Shown piece by piece: positions 1-5,708 of a DNA stretch of 6,364 nt. The stretch's first letter is position 1. Each line of letters begins with the position of its first letter. The stretch is from Zoogloeaceae bacterium. Its GTDB lineage: Bacteria > Pseudomonadota > Gammaproteobacteria > Burkholderiales > Rhodocyclaceae. The notes below the pieces were generated by a model, which saw only the letters and a program-made list of their open reading frames with translations, had not been told where the DNA came from and ran no database searches. The stretch covers positions 1 to 6,364 of the forward strand of contig JAITDH010000155.1 in assembly GCA_031282665.1 (NCBI GenBank), in the 5' to 3' direction. Both the position numbers and the translations under genes were made by a program.

Positions 1-1499
1 TCCCGGAAAAGCGCGTCGACCCGCTCGGCATCGGGGCGCGGCGTGACGAGGCTCACCAGCGGCACGATCACCAGCCCGGCGAGCATCGCCAGCGCGCCCG
101 CGTTGATGGGCGAGATGTAACCCAGGAGCATGTTGGAACAGACCAGCGCGAGCGCGAAAGCGAAAGAGGCCCACACGCTTGCCGTAGTGGTGCGCCGCCA
201 GTAGAGCCCATACAGGAAGGGGGCCAGGAACGCCCCCGCCAGCACGCCCCAACTGATCGACATCAATTGCGCGATGAAGGTGACCGACGAGTTGTACTGC
301 ATGATCGCGATGACGGTCGAAATGAGCACGAACGCCACGATCAGCAGCCGGATCGACACCAGTTGCAGGCGAATGTTCCTTTCCCCGATGAAATTGCCCT
401 TGAGGAAATCCAGCGTCAGGGTCGAGCTCGAAGTCAGCACCAGCGAACTCAGGGTCGACATCGAGGCGCTCAGCACCAGCACCACCGTGAGGCCGATGAG
501 CAGGTCGGGCATGCCGGCGAGCATGGCGGGAATCACCGAATCGTATACAGGCGTTCCGCCGGGTGTGTAAGCGACCCGCTCCGCCGCCAGCCGTCCGAAA
601 CCGCCCAGGAAATAGCTGCCGCCCGCGACCAGCAGCGCGAACACCGTCGAGATGACGGCGCCGCGCTTGATGGCGTTGCTGCTCCGGATGGCGTAGAACT
701 TCTGCACCATCTGCGGCATCCCCCAGACGCCGAGCGAGGTCAGCACGAGCACGCCGAGGAGATTGAGCGGATCGGGCCCGAAGATCGACACGAAAACGCC
801 CTGCATTTCCGCCATGCCTTCTCCCCCTGTTCCCGTCGAGCCGGATACCTGCGACAGCGTGACCATCGCCTGTGTGAAGCCGCCGTGCTCGCCCAGCACC
901 GTGGCGATGACGGCGACGATACCGATCAGCATGATGATGCCCTGCACCAGGTCGTTGATGGCGGTCGCCATGTAACCGCCGATCACCACGTAGATGCAGG
1001 TCAGGATCGCCATGCCGATGATGCACCATTCGTAGGGCACGCCGAACGCCATGTCGAAGAGGCGCGAAAGCCCGTTATAGACGCTGGCGGTATAGGGAAT
1101 GAGGAAAATGAAGATGATCGCCGCCGCCGCGATGCGCAAGCCGCGGCTGGCAAAGCGCGCGCCGAAGAACTCGGGCATGGTCTGGGCATGCAGGTGATGC
1201 GTCATCGCGCGCGTGCGCGCCCCGAGCACATACCACGCCAGCAGGCTGCCGACGAAGGCGTTGCCCAGGCCGATCCACAGCGCCGCCATGCCATACTTCC
1301 AGCCGAACTGCCCAGCGTAGCCGATGAAGACCACCGCCGAAAAATAGGAAGTGCCGTAAGCGAAAGCGGAAAGCCACGGCCCCACCTTGCGCCCGCCAAG
1401 CACGAAACCATCGACGTCCATGGTGCTCTTGCGGGCGTAGAAACCGATGTAGACCGTGACGGCGAAGAAGGCCGTCATCATGAGGAGTTTGGCGATCAT
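1..1499 (-). CDS. Sodium:solute symporter (SSS family), C-terminus beyond window
   Basis: This is an inner-membrane secondary transporter that would import a small solute using the sodium gradient; the substrate cannot be read from the sequence. The 499 visible residues alternate hydrophobic segments and short loops throughout, as expected for the LeuT-like fold with about 13 helices. Family signatures are GGRKVGPWLSAFAYGTSYFSA (residues 35-55, cited in part), GGYMATAINDLVQGIIML (174-191), and MSTLSSLVLTSSSTLTLDF (347-365). The last matches the PutP region whose Ser/Thr residues bind sodium. Members usually run about 490-560 residues, so only a short tail is missing. The ATG at 1497-1499 is chosen because similarity begins directly after it (MIAKLLMMTAFFAVTVYIGF). 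No Shine-Dalgarno precedes it. A larger antisense open frame over the same stretch is a GC-rich shadow. The nearest upstream gene on this strand ends at 1725, so the symporter probably has its own promoter, which I could not identify. Family certain; substrate unknown. Confidence 0.93.
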   Translation of the reverse strand, partial: MIAKLLMMTAFFAVTVYIGFYARKSTMDVDGFVLGGRKVGPWLSAFAYGTSYFSAVVFIGYAGQFGWKYGMAALWIGLGNAFVGSLLAWYVLGARTRAMTHHLHAQTMPEFFGARFASRGLRIAAAAIIFIFLIPYTASVYNGLSRLFDMAFGVPYEWCIIGMAILTCIYVVIGGYMATAINDLVQGIIMLIGIVAVIATVLGEHGGFTQAMVTLSQVSGSTGTGGEGMAEMQGVFVSIFGPDPLNLLGVLVLTSLGVWGMPQMVQKFYAIRSSNAIKRGAVISTVFALLVAGGSYFLGGFGRLAAERVAYTPGGTPVYDSVIPAMLAGMPDLLIGLTVVLVLSASMSTLSSLVLTSSSTLTLDFLKGNFIGERNIRLQLVSIRLLIVAFVLISTVIAIMQYNSSVTFIAQLMSISWGVLAGAFLAPFLYGLYWRRTTTASVWASFAFALALVCSNMLLGYISPINAGALAMLAGLVIVPLVSLVTPRPDAERVDALFR

Positions 1500-1541
1500 A
1501 GGGGGAGTGGGCAGGTTGGAGGAGGAGGAGGGCGGGAGCGC
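1500..1541 (-). other. Pyrimidine-rich leader of the symporter gene, no Shine-Dalgarno
   Basis: Read on the minus strand, the bases just before the symporter ATG are almost all C and T, including four CTC-type repeats that give several CCTCC words, and they end in CCCCCT next to the start codon. No purine-rich ribosome-binding site is present. The CCTCC words are identical to the 16S anti-Shine-Dalgarno core rather than complementary to it. The leader could therefore be initiated by an S1-dependent route, or could pair with SD sequences in other transcripts; both ideas are inference. Nothing else was recognised between 1542 and the repeat at 1619. Confidence 0.35.
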
Positions 1542-1618
1542 AAAATTTGCATATTGTAGCCGTCCTTGCCAATTCCTGCTTGGGATCAGGGAAATCAGGG
1601 TGATGTGGCGTTGGTTTT

Positions 1619-1742
1619 GTAGGTTGGATAAGCGAAGCGCAATCCGACATTCCAACCACACCGATGCGTAGCATCGCAAATCAAACAACAGCGGCGCGAG
1701 CGCCGGTGATGAACGAATGTCGGATTACGCCTTCGGCTCATC
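1619..1742 (+). repeat. Palindromic intergenic repeat, copy 1 (right end degraded)
   Basis: This non-coding element starts GTAGGTTGGATAAGCG and has inverted arms meeting at AATCCGACA (1641-1649) and TGTCGGATT (1718-1726). Between the arms are two hairpins: GATGC-GTA-GCATC (1663-1675) and CGGCGC-GA-GCGCCG (1691-1704). It matches the reverse complement of copy 2 at 5463-5594 almost base for base through the centre. Differences are a two-base loss in the left arm, small changes beside it, and loss of the last eight bases of the right arm, where CAACCTAC is expected but TGCCGAAG is found. Its right arm overlaps the 3' end of the gene at 1725-2249 and supplies that gene's last codons and stop. On the minus strand the CGGCGC hairpin is followed by a T-rich run (CTGTTGTTTGATTT), so it could weakly end transcription from the iorA cluster. 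It encodes no protein and resembles non-autonomous, MITE-like or REP-like elements. Confidence 0.85.
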
Positions 1743-2249
1743 TGCCGAAGGCGAAGGGATGAAGTTTTCTGGCTCCAAAAAGACGTTTACATAGAACGTT
1801 TCTACAAGAGCATCTCTACCAATTAGACTAGGCCGAGATTTACAATCAATTATTCTTACTCTGTAGTAGGTGCAATCTTTTACGTTGTATCCATCCCAAT
1901 CAAAGAGACCTATAAACGCCAATTCCACCATATCTGCCGCACTGATAGTTTTTACAGAATCGTCCCAATATCCAGAAGCCGGCATCGATCTATTAACCAA
2001 GATCGGTATCCCGGCGGGACTGATGGGTATTACCTTCAAGTTGATGATTGGATCAAAGCTTGCCCTTGTCTTAAACTCAATTCCAAGAGGTTCGCATACC
2101 AATGCTCTGAATATTAAGGCATCGATCTGCTCAAACAACTCAAGGCATGTGCCAAAACGTAATGTCTCATCAAGAGTAGCAAACGTCGAATTCCAAAGAT
2201 GTCTCACAGCCTCCCGATAGGCAGATATTTCAGTTGTTATATTCTTCAT
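1725..2249 (-). CDS. Hypothetical protein, 174 aa, low-GC, possible immunity-type cassette gene
   Basis: I do not recognise a named family. The predicted protein is soluble, acidic to neutral, with no signal peptide or membrane helix. Its N-terminal half looks helical (EISAYREAVRHLWN, residues 7-20; CLELFEQIDALIFRALV, 34-50). The C-terminal half looks like beta-strands with aromatic and acidic motifs (SGYWDD 92-97, LFDWDGYN 115-122, YYRVRIID 128-135). This layout is common in small cytosolic immunity-type proteins, but that is inference. The ATG at 2247-2249 is preceded by AAGGAAAG, 12 bases from AGGA to ATG. A TTG at 2256-2258 would add three residues and overlap the upstream stop. The gap to the upstream gene is 5 bp, so the two are almost certainly co-transcribed. 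The final five codons (DEPKA) and stop lie inside the palindromic repeat at 1619-1742, so the natural C-terminus may have been replaced. The stretch 1861-1920 has 25 G/C in 60, clearly lower than iorA. Confidence 0.72.
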   Translation of the reverse strand: MKNITTEISAYREAVRHLWNSTFATLDETLRFGTCLELFEQIDALIFRALVCEPLGIEFKTRASFDPIINLKVIPISPAGIPILVNRSMPASGYWDDSVKTISAADMVELAFIGLFDWDGYNVKDCTYYRVRIIDCKSRPSLIGRDALVETFYVNVFLEPENFIPSPSADEPKA

Positions 2250-2254
2250 GACTA

Positions 2255-2659
2255 TCAACTTTCCTTACCTGTTCTACAAGTATCTATGTTCGGCTCCTCC
2301 ACATGCTTGAAGTATTCGACATTTCCCGCGCGACCAGCAGAAAAATAAAAGTGTTCGCCATCGAAGAACAAATGATGGCATGTCTGCTTTTTTCCTTTTC
2401 CAGGCACCACGACGGCAGACCATTCATCCGCCCACAGAATGCGGTACGTGCTGACTATATTTTCCCCTTCAAATTCATCGGTACAGTGCGTATCGGTGAA
2501 CCGCCATGTGTTCTTTCCAAAGATCGATTTGAACCATTTATATCGCTTTGCCGCGAGACGTTTCGGAAACACCCATTCGGACATAGTCCTCTCGGCATCC
2601 GAGTGCCATGTGCCGAGCAGCCTTTTCCGGGCTTCCGCAATATATTGTGTATTGGACAT
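2255..2659 (-). CDS. Hypothetical protein, 134 aa, possibly lipocalin/calycin-like
   Basis: No named family is recognised. The protein has no signal peptide or membrane segment. It opens with a short helix and RLLGTWHSDAERT (residues 13-25), continues with a basic, aromatic stretch (KRYKWFKSIFGKNTWRFT, 38-55), and then alternates strand-like runs such as YRILWADEWSAVVV and HHLFFDGEHFYFSAG. The GTW start followed by strands containing Trp, Tyr and Phe recalls small calycin/lipocalin-like beta-barrels; this is a fold guess only. The ATG at 2657-2659 has only a weak AGG three bases upstream. It lies 50 bp after the 81-aa gene and 5 bp before the 174-aa gene, same strand, so it is the middle gene of a probable operon. 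Base composition is lower in GC than iorA, and the three small genes share this trait to varying degrees, which suggests acquisition from elsewhere. Confidence 0.72.
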   Translation of the reverse strand: MSNTQYIAEARKRLLGTWHSDAERTMSEWVFPKRLAAKRYKWFKSIFGKNTWRFTDTHCTDEFEGENIVSTYRILWADEWSAVVVPGKGKKQTCHHLFFDGEHFYFSAGRAGNVEYFKHVEEPNIDTCRTGKES

Positions 2660-2709
2660 GACCTAAGGTGAAAACTCAGAACACGTCATTTGCAGCATGT
2701 CCCTGCAGG

Positions 2710-2955
2710 TCATTGGCCGTACTCCGGATTGAATACCACGAAGTGGGGAGAGTCTTCGAAGCAGCAATCTTTGTCGGAGAGGTGTTCATGCTCCCATGAT
2801 TTACCACGGGTTTCCATTCCACTTGCGCAGCTTTCCAGGAATCTTGCGATGCGGCGCAGTTCCTTCGGGGAGGCGACGAGAGTTATCTCCGCCAAGTCGG
2901 CGGGGACAATCTCTTCGACTTCCAGACCTTCGTCTGCGTAACCGTATATCTTCAT
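2710..2955 (-). CDS. Imm32-like putative immunity protein, 81 aa
   Basis: A small soluble protein, compact and acidic, beginning MKIYGYADEGLEVEE and containing LAEITLVASPKELRRIARFL (residues 21-40), then HEHLSD (56-61) and DSPHFVVFNP (68-77). From memory of the family, the order 'LAEVTLVASPxELRxIAxFL ... HEHL ... FVVxNP' is typical of the Imm32 family described from polymorphic-toxin loci, where such proteins neutralise a cognate secreted toxin in the cytoplasm. The assignment is by motif resemblance, not a search. The ATG at 2953-2955 starts exactly at the conserved MKIYGY and is the natural start, although no Shine-Dalgarno is visible. It begins 15 bp after the iorA stop, so translation may depend on ribosomes leaving iorA. 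No toxin gene is seen in the window, so if it is an immunity protein it is an orphan here or its toxin lies elsewhere. Confidence 0.75.
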   Translation of the reverse strand: MKIYGYADEGLEVEEIVPADLAEITLVASPKELRRIARFLESCASGMETRGKSWEHEHLSDKDCCFEDSPHFVVFNPEYGQ

Positions 2956-2970
2956 TGTGAATAAAAGCTG

Positions 2971-4833
2971 TCAAACAAAGTTGACCGGCGCGCTGGGAAC
3001 TGCCGGGCGGATGGCGTTTGGCGCGCAGGGTTGCAGGCAAAGCTCGCAGCCGGTGCAGGCGGCGGTTTCGATGTTGACGAAGGCGAGTTCCACTTCCTTG
3101 CCCGAAGGCTTGATCGCCTTTTCGCGCCGGGTGACGTGGATGGCCGGGCAGCCGATGTCGATACAGTTGCCGCAGCCGGTGCAGGCGGCTTCGTCGACCT
3201 TGTAGGACGGCCGTTTTTCGTAATCGTCGATCAATACGCAGGGGCGATTGGTGATGATGACCGAAGGGCCGCTGCGCTTGGTTTCTTCGCGCAGGGTCTT
3301 GAAGAGGACAGGAAGCTGGTAGGGATCGACGACGTGGATGCGCTCGCGCTCCACGCCCAGGGCCTCGACCAGTTGGGCGAAATCGACGCGCGGCGCGGGA
3401 TCGCCGTGGATGTCGCGGCCGCTGCCGGGATTGTCCTGTCCGCCGGTCATGCCGACGGCGCGGTTGTCGAGGAGGAGCACGGTGACGTTGCCCCGGTTGT
3501 AGACGATGTCCAGGAGGCCCTGCATGCCCATGTGCAGGAAGGTGGAATCGCCGATCACGGCGACGATCCGCTTCTTTTCGTCGTCCGTTCCGCGTCCCTT
3601 GTCCAGGCCGAGCGCCACGCCCATCGAAGCGCCCATGCAGATCGTGGTGTCGAGCGCGTTCCAGGGATGCCCCGCGCCCAGGGTGTAGCAGCCGATGTCG
3701 CCGGCGATATTGATGTTCCTCAGTTGCGAGAGGGTGTAATAGACGCCCAGGTGCGGGCAGGCGACGCACAGGGTGGGAGGACGGGGAAAGACCTGTTGGG
3801 CGGGGAAATGCGTTTCGGCGGTGGCGTATTCGGGCAGCAGGCCGGCCAGCCCGGCGCGCAGCACGTTCGGCGACAGTTCCCCGGAAGAGGGAAGCAGATC
3901 CTTGCCATGGGTGGCGATGCCCGCGGCGCGGATTTCGGTTTCCAGCAGGGGTTCGGTTTCCTCGACGACGACGAGCGTTTTCGTCCGCGCCGCGAGCTGC
4001 CGCACCCGTTCGACCGGCACGGGATGCGAAAAGCCGAGCTTGAGGACGGGAGCGTCCGGGAAAGCCTCGCGCACATGCATGTAAGCCGGGCCGGAGGTGA
4101 CGAAGCCGACGCGGTCGTCCGCGCCGGGTTCGAGGCGGTTGAGTCCGCTCGCTTCCGCGGCCTGGGCGAGCGCCCTGTCGCGCGCCGGGATGAGGGCAAG
4201 GCGGCGCTTGGCGTGCGCGGGCACCATGACCCAGCGGACGGGGTCCTTCTGGAAGGATTCGGCGACGCGCCCGACCTCGCGCTCGCCGGGCGTGACGAGG
4301 CATTTGACGTGGCAGACGCGCGTCGTGAGACGCAGGATGACCGGGGTGTTGAATTCTTCCGAGAGGGAAAAGGCGGCGCGCGTCGATTCGTAGGCCTCCT
4401 GTGAATCGGCGGGTTCGAGGATCGGCAGGTGGGCGAAGCGTCCCCAGTAGCGGGAATCCTGCTCGTTTTGCGAAGAGGAAAACCCCACGTCATCCGCCAC
4501 CGCGATGACCAACCCGCCGACCACGCCGGCGAGCGTTTGCGTCATCAGGGCGTCGGCGGCGACGTTCAAGCCCACGTGTTTCATGGCGCAGAAGCTGCGC
4601 CCGCCCGCCAGGGAAGCGCCGATGGCGACTTCGAGCGAGACCTTTTCATTGACCGACCATTCGGAGTAGATATCGGGATAGCGGGAAAGGTATTCGAGGA
4701 TTTCCGTGGCCGGCGTGCCCGGATAGGCGGCGGCGACACGGACGCCGGCATCCCATACGGCGCGGGCAATGGCCTCGTTGCCGGAAAGCAGGAGGCGCGA
4801 AGCGGCGGGCGGGGGGGTGAAGGTATGCGACAA
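2971..4833 (-). CDS. iorA: Indolepyruvate:ferredoxin oxidoreductase, alpha subunit
   Basis: The enzyme oxidatively decarboxylates aryl-pyruvates (indolepyruvate, phenylpyruvate and relatives) to aryl-acetyl-CoA, reducing ferredoxin; it acts in the cytoplasm in breakdown of aromatic amino acids. In the 620-residue protein the pyrimidine-binding domain comes first (AAYPGTPATEIL 35-46, EWSVNEKVSLEVAIGASLAGG 58-78, cited in part). The thiamine-diphosphate domain is marked by GDIGCYTLG (378-386), GDST (428-431) and LLLDNRAVGMTGGQ (453-466). A C-terminal ferredoxin domain has two complete 4Fe-4S motifs, C551/C554/C557/C562 and C593/C596/C599/C603. Length fits the family. The TTG at 4831-4833 is chosen because GAGGAG precedes it with a six-base gap from GGAG; a TTG 39 bases further upstream lacks any such site. 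The motif before the TPP domain reads CVACPHL (356-362), where many IorA proteins have CPGCPHR. No iorB follows: the next gene, 15 bp away, is an Imm32-like gene. An aryl-pyruvate or other 2-oxoacid specificity cannot be distinguished by sequence alone. Confidence 0.92.
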   Translation of the reverse strand: MSHTFTPPPAASRLLLSGNEAIARAVWDAGVRVAAAYPGTPATEILEYLSRYPDIYSEWSVNEKVSLEVAIGASLAGGRSFCAMKHVGLNVAADALMTQTLAGVVGGLVIAVADDVGFSSSQNEQDSRYWGRFAHLPILEPADSQEAYESTRAAFSLSEEFNTPVILRLTTRVCHVKCLVTPGEREVGRVAESFQKDPVRWVMVPAHAKRRLALIPARDRALAQAAEASGLNRLEPGADDRVGFVTSGPAYMHVREAFPDAPVLKLGFSHPVPVERVRQLAARTKTLVVVEETEPLLETEIRAAGIATHGKDLLPSSGELSPNVLRAGLAGLLPEYATAETHFPAQQVFPRPPTLCVACPHLGVYYTLSQLRNINIAGDIGCYTLGAGHPWNALDTTICMGASMGVALGLDKGRGTDDEKKRIVAVIGDSTFLHMGMQGLLDIVYNRGNVTVLLLDNRAVGMTGGQDNPGSGRDIHGDPAPRVDFAQLVEALGVERERIHVVDPYQLPVLFKTLREETKRSGPSVIITNRPCVLIDDYEKRPSYKVDEAACTGCGNCIDIGCPAIHVTRREKAIKPSGKEVELAFVNIETAACTGCELCLQPCAPNAIRPAVPSAPVNFV

Positions 4834-4837
4834 GATT

Positions 4838-4845
4838 CTCTCCTC
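4838..4845 (-). promoter_or_regulatory. Ribosome-binding site that fixes the TTG start of iorA
   Basis: On the minus strand GAGGAGAG ends a few bases before the TTG at 4831-4833. The GGAG core is six bases from that codon, an ideal spacing. The upstream in-frame TTG at 4870-4872 would place this purine-rich run inside the coding region and has no Shine-Dalgarno of its own. This supports MSHTFTPPP as the true N-terminus. Confidence 0.75.
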
Positions 4846-4870
4846 GAAGGATGGATATACACGTTCCGGC

Positions 4871-4912
4871 AATGAAAGGCGCCCGGAGAGGAGGAAGCCT
4901 CTGACGGGCGCC
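4871..4912 (-). terminator. Rho-independent-type terminator after dksA
   Basis: On the minus strand GGCGCCCG (4905-4912) pairs perfectly with CGGGCGCC (4878-4885). Inside it a second pair, AGAGG (4898-4902) with CCTCT (4887-4891), extends the stem, leaving a six-base loop. A short T-containing tail, TTTCATT (4871-4877), follows. It lies about 27 bases after the dksA stop and before the iorA start. The stem is strong but the T tail is weak, so termination may be partial, allowing some read-through into iorA. Confidence 0.7.
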
Positions 4913-4939
4913 GGGGACTTGCCTTCGGATAGCGCGGGC

Positions 4940-5362
4940 TTACTTCGCCATCTGCTTTTCTTTCAGTTCATCCAGGGTCTTGCAATCGATGCACAGGGAA
5001 GCCGTGGGCCGCGCCTCCAGGCGCTTGATGCCGATCTCCACGCCGCATTTGTCGCAGTAGCCGTAGTCTCCCGCATCGATGCGCGCCAGCGTTTCGTTGA
5101 TCTTCTTGATCAGTTTTCTTTCCCGGTCGCGGTTGCGCAACTCGACCGCGATATCCGTTTCCTGGCTGGCGCGGTCGTTCGGGTCGGCGAAGAGGGTCGC
5201 CTCATCCTGCATGGTATGCACCGTGCGTTCGATATCCTCGCCCAGATCCTTTTTGAGACTCTCCAGGAGCGCGCGGAAATGCTGGAGTTGGGCGGGACTC
5301 ATGTAAGGCTCGCCACGTTTGGGAACATAGGGGGCAAAGTGTTTCTGCGGCAGTTCTTCCAT
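4940..5362 (-). CDS. dksA: RNA polymerase-binding transcription factor DksA
   Basis: DksA enters the secondary channel of RNA polymerase and, with ppGpp, represses rRNA promoters and activates amino-acid biosynthesis promoters during the stringent response. The 140-residue protein has an N-terminal part (1-30) and a coiled coil with the two tip aspartates in DPND (D60 and D63, equivalent to D71 and D74 of E. coli). Next come ELRNRDRERKLIKKI (74-88) and a zinc finger with C103/C106 and C124/C127 in GYCDKCGVEIGIKRLEARPT and LCIDCKTL. All key residues are intact, so it should be functional. The ATG at 5360-5362 is chosen because AGGA lies ten bases upstream. A TTG at 5393-5395 has no Shine-Dalgarno and would fall at about the transcription start predicted from the promoter at 5403-5431. 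A hairpin terminator follows the stop. Many betaproteobacteria carry several DksA paralogues, so this may not be the only one. Confidence 0.96.
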   Translation of the reverse strand: MEELPQKHFAPYVPKRGEPYMSPAQLQHFRALLESLKKDLGEDIERTVHTMQDEATLFADPNDRASQETDIAVELRNRDRERKLIKKINETLARIDAGDYGYCDKCGVEIGIKRLEARPTASLCIDCKTLDELKEKQMAK

Positions 5363-5402
5363 TTGGATCGCGTCCTGTTCGACGAAAATTGGCAAAAGCC
5401 GA

Positions 5403-5431
5403 ATTTAATAACAGAAAGCGGCGCTTGGCAA
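5403..5431 (-). promoter_or_regulatory. Sigma70-type promoter of dksA
   Basis: On the minus strand TTGCCA (5426-5431; five of six bases match TTGACA) is followed by a 17-base spacer and TTAAAT (5403-5408; four of six match TATAAT). Transcription would start near 5396, giving a leader of about 34 bases before the chosen dksA ATG. The local AT-rich patch stands out from the surrounding GC-rich DNA. Hexamers and spacing are read directly; activity is inferred. Confidence 0.6.
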
Positions 5432-5435
5432 ATGG

Positions 5436-5463
5436 TTCTTCAATTGGAGTTCTTCAATTGGAG
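5436..5463 (+). repeat. Perfect 14-bp tandem duplication beside repeat copy 2
   Basis: TTCTTCAATTGGAG occurs twice head to tail (5436-5449 and 5450-5463) without mismatch. Its last base is the first G of the palindromic repeat, and it sits just upstream of the -35 hexamer of the dksA promoter. It could be a replication-slippage product or a trace of an insertion or excision event at the element's edge. No matching copy is present at the other end of the element, so it is not a simple target-site duplication. Confidence 0.85.
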
Positions 5464-5594
5464 TAGGTTGGATGAGCCGCAGGCGTAATCCGACAATCGT
5501 TCATCACCGGCGCTTGCGCCGCTGTTCCTTGATTTGCGATGCTGCGCATCGGTTGGACGAATGTCGGATTGCGCCTTCGGCTTATCCAACCTAC
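5463..5594 (-). repeat. Palindromic intergenic repeat, copy 2 (complete)
   Basis: This is a 132-bp element bounded by GTAGGTTGGAT and ATCCAACCTAC. Its 33-base arms (5463-5495 and 5562-5594) are inverted repeats matching at 30 of 33 positions. Two internal hairpins are CGGCGC-TT-GCGCCG (5508-5521) and GATGC-TGC-GCATC (5538-5550). Its reverse complement aligns with copy 1 at 1619-1742, so the two copies are in opposite orientation about 3.7 kb apart. No open frame of its own is credible. It belongs to a type of short palindromic element seen between genes in many proteobacteria; how it moves is not shown here, and no transposase lies in the window. It lies upstream of both dksA (minus) and the MuiA-like gene (plus), so its hairpins sit between two divergent transcription units. 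From 5595 to 5708 I see only a short stretch without a convincing promoter. Confidence 0.88.
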
Positions 5595-5708
5595 GAAACC
5601 TACAAGACCGACGCCACGTCCTCCACTTTGCACTTTGGATTGCCCCCGGTATTTGCTCGGGTTTGCGTTACCATATGCCGAACCTTTTCCCAGACGGAGT
5701 CCTCGATC

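Noticed and set aside
267..1559. Long plus-strand open frame (430 codons) antisense to the symporter
   Set aside because: The product is rich in His, Arg, Asp and Gln with no recognisable domain, as expected of a GC-rich shadow. The minus-strand frame gives a clean membrane transporter with family signatures.
1560..1600. Sigma54 or sigma70 promoter for the symporter (TTGGCA near TACAAT on the minus strand)
   Set aside because: TTGGCA and TACAAT are only eight bases apart, and the GG-to-GC spacing needed for sigma54 is two bases short.
1075..1674. Minus-strand open frame of 199 codons overlapping the symporter start
   Set aside because: It runs in another frame through the symporter gene and starts inside the palindromic repeat. 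Its sequence is low-complexity and unlike any protein.
1663..1704. The two small hairpins of the repeat as part of a CRISPR array or attC site
   Set aside because: There is no repeat-spacer periodicity and no integrase gene. The hairpins are internal parts of a palindromic element that recurs as a whole at 5463-5594.
2801..4303. Minus-strand 500-codon frame within iorA
   Set aside because: The product is dominated by Arg, Pro, Gly and His. The iorA frame over the same bases has intact thiamine-diphosphate and 4Fe-4S motifs.
3031..4404. Plus-strand 457-codon frame antisense to iorA
   Set aside because: Shadow of the strong codon bias of iorA; no start signal or domain.
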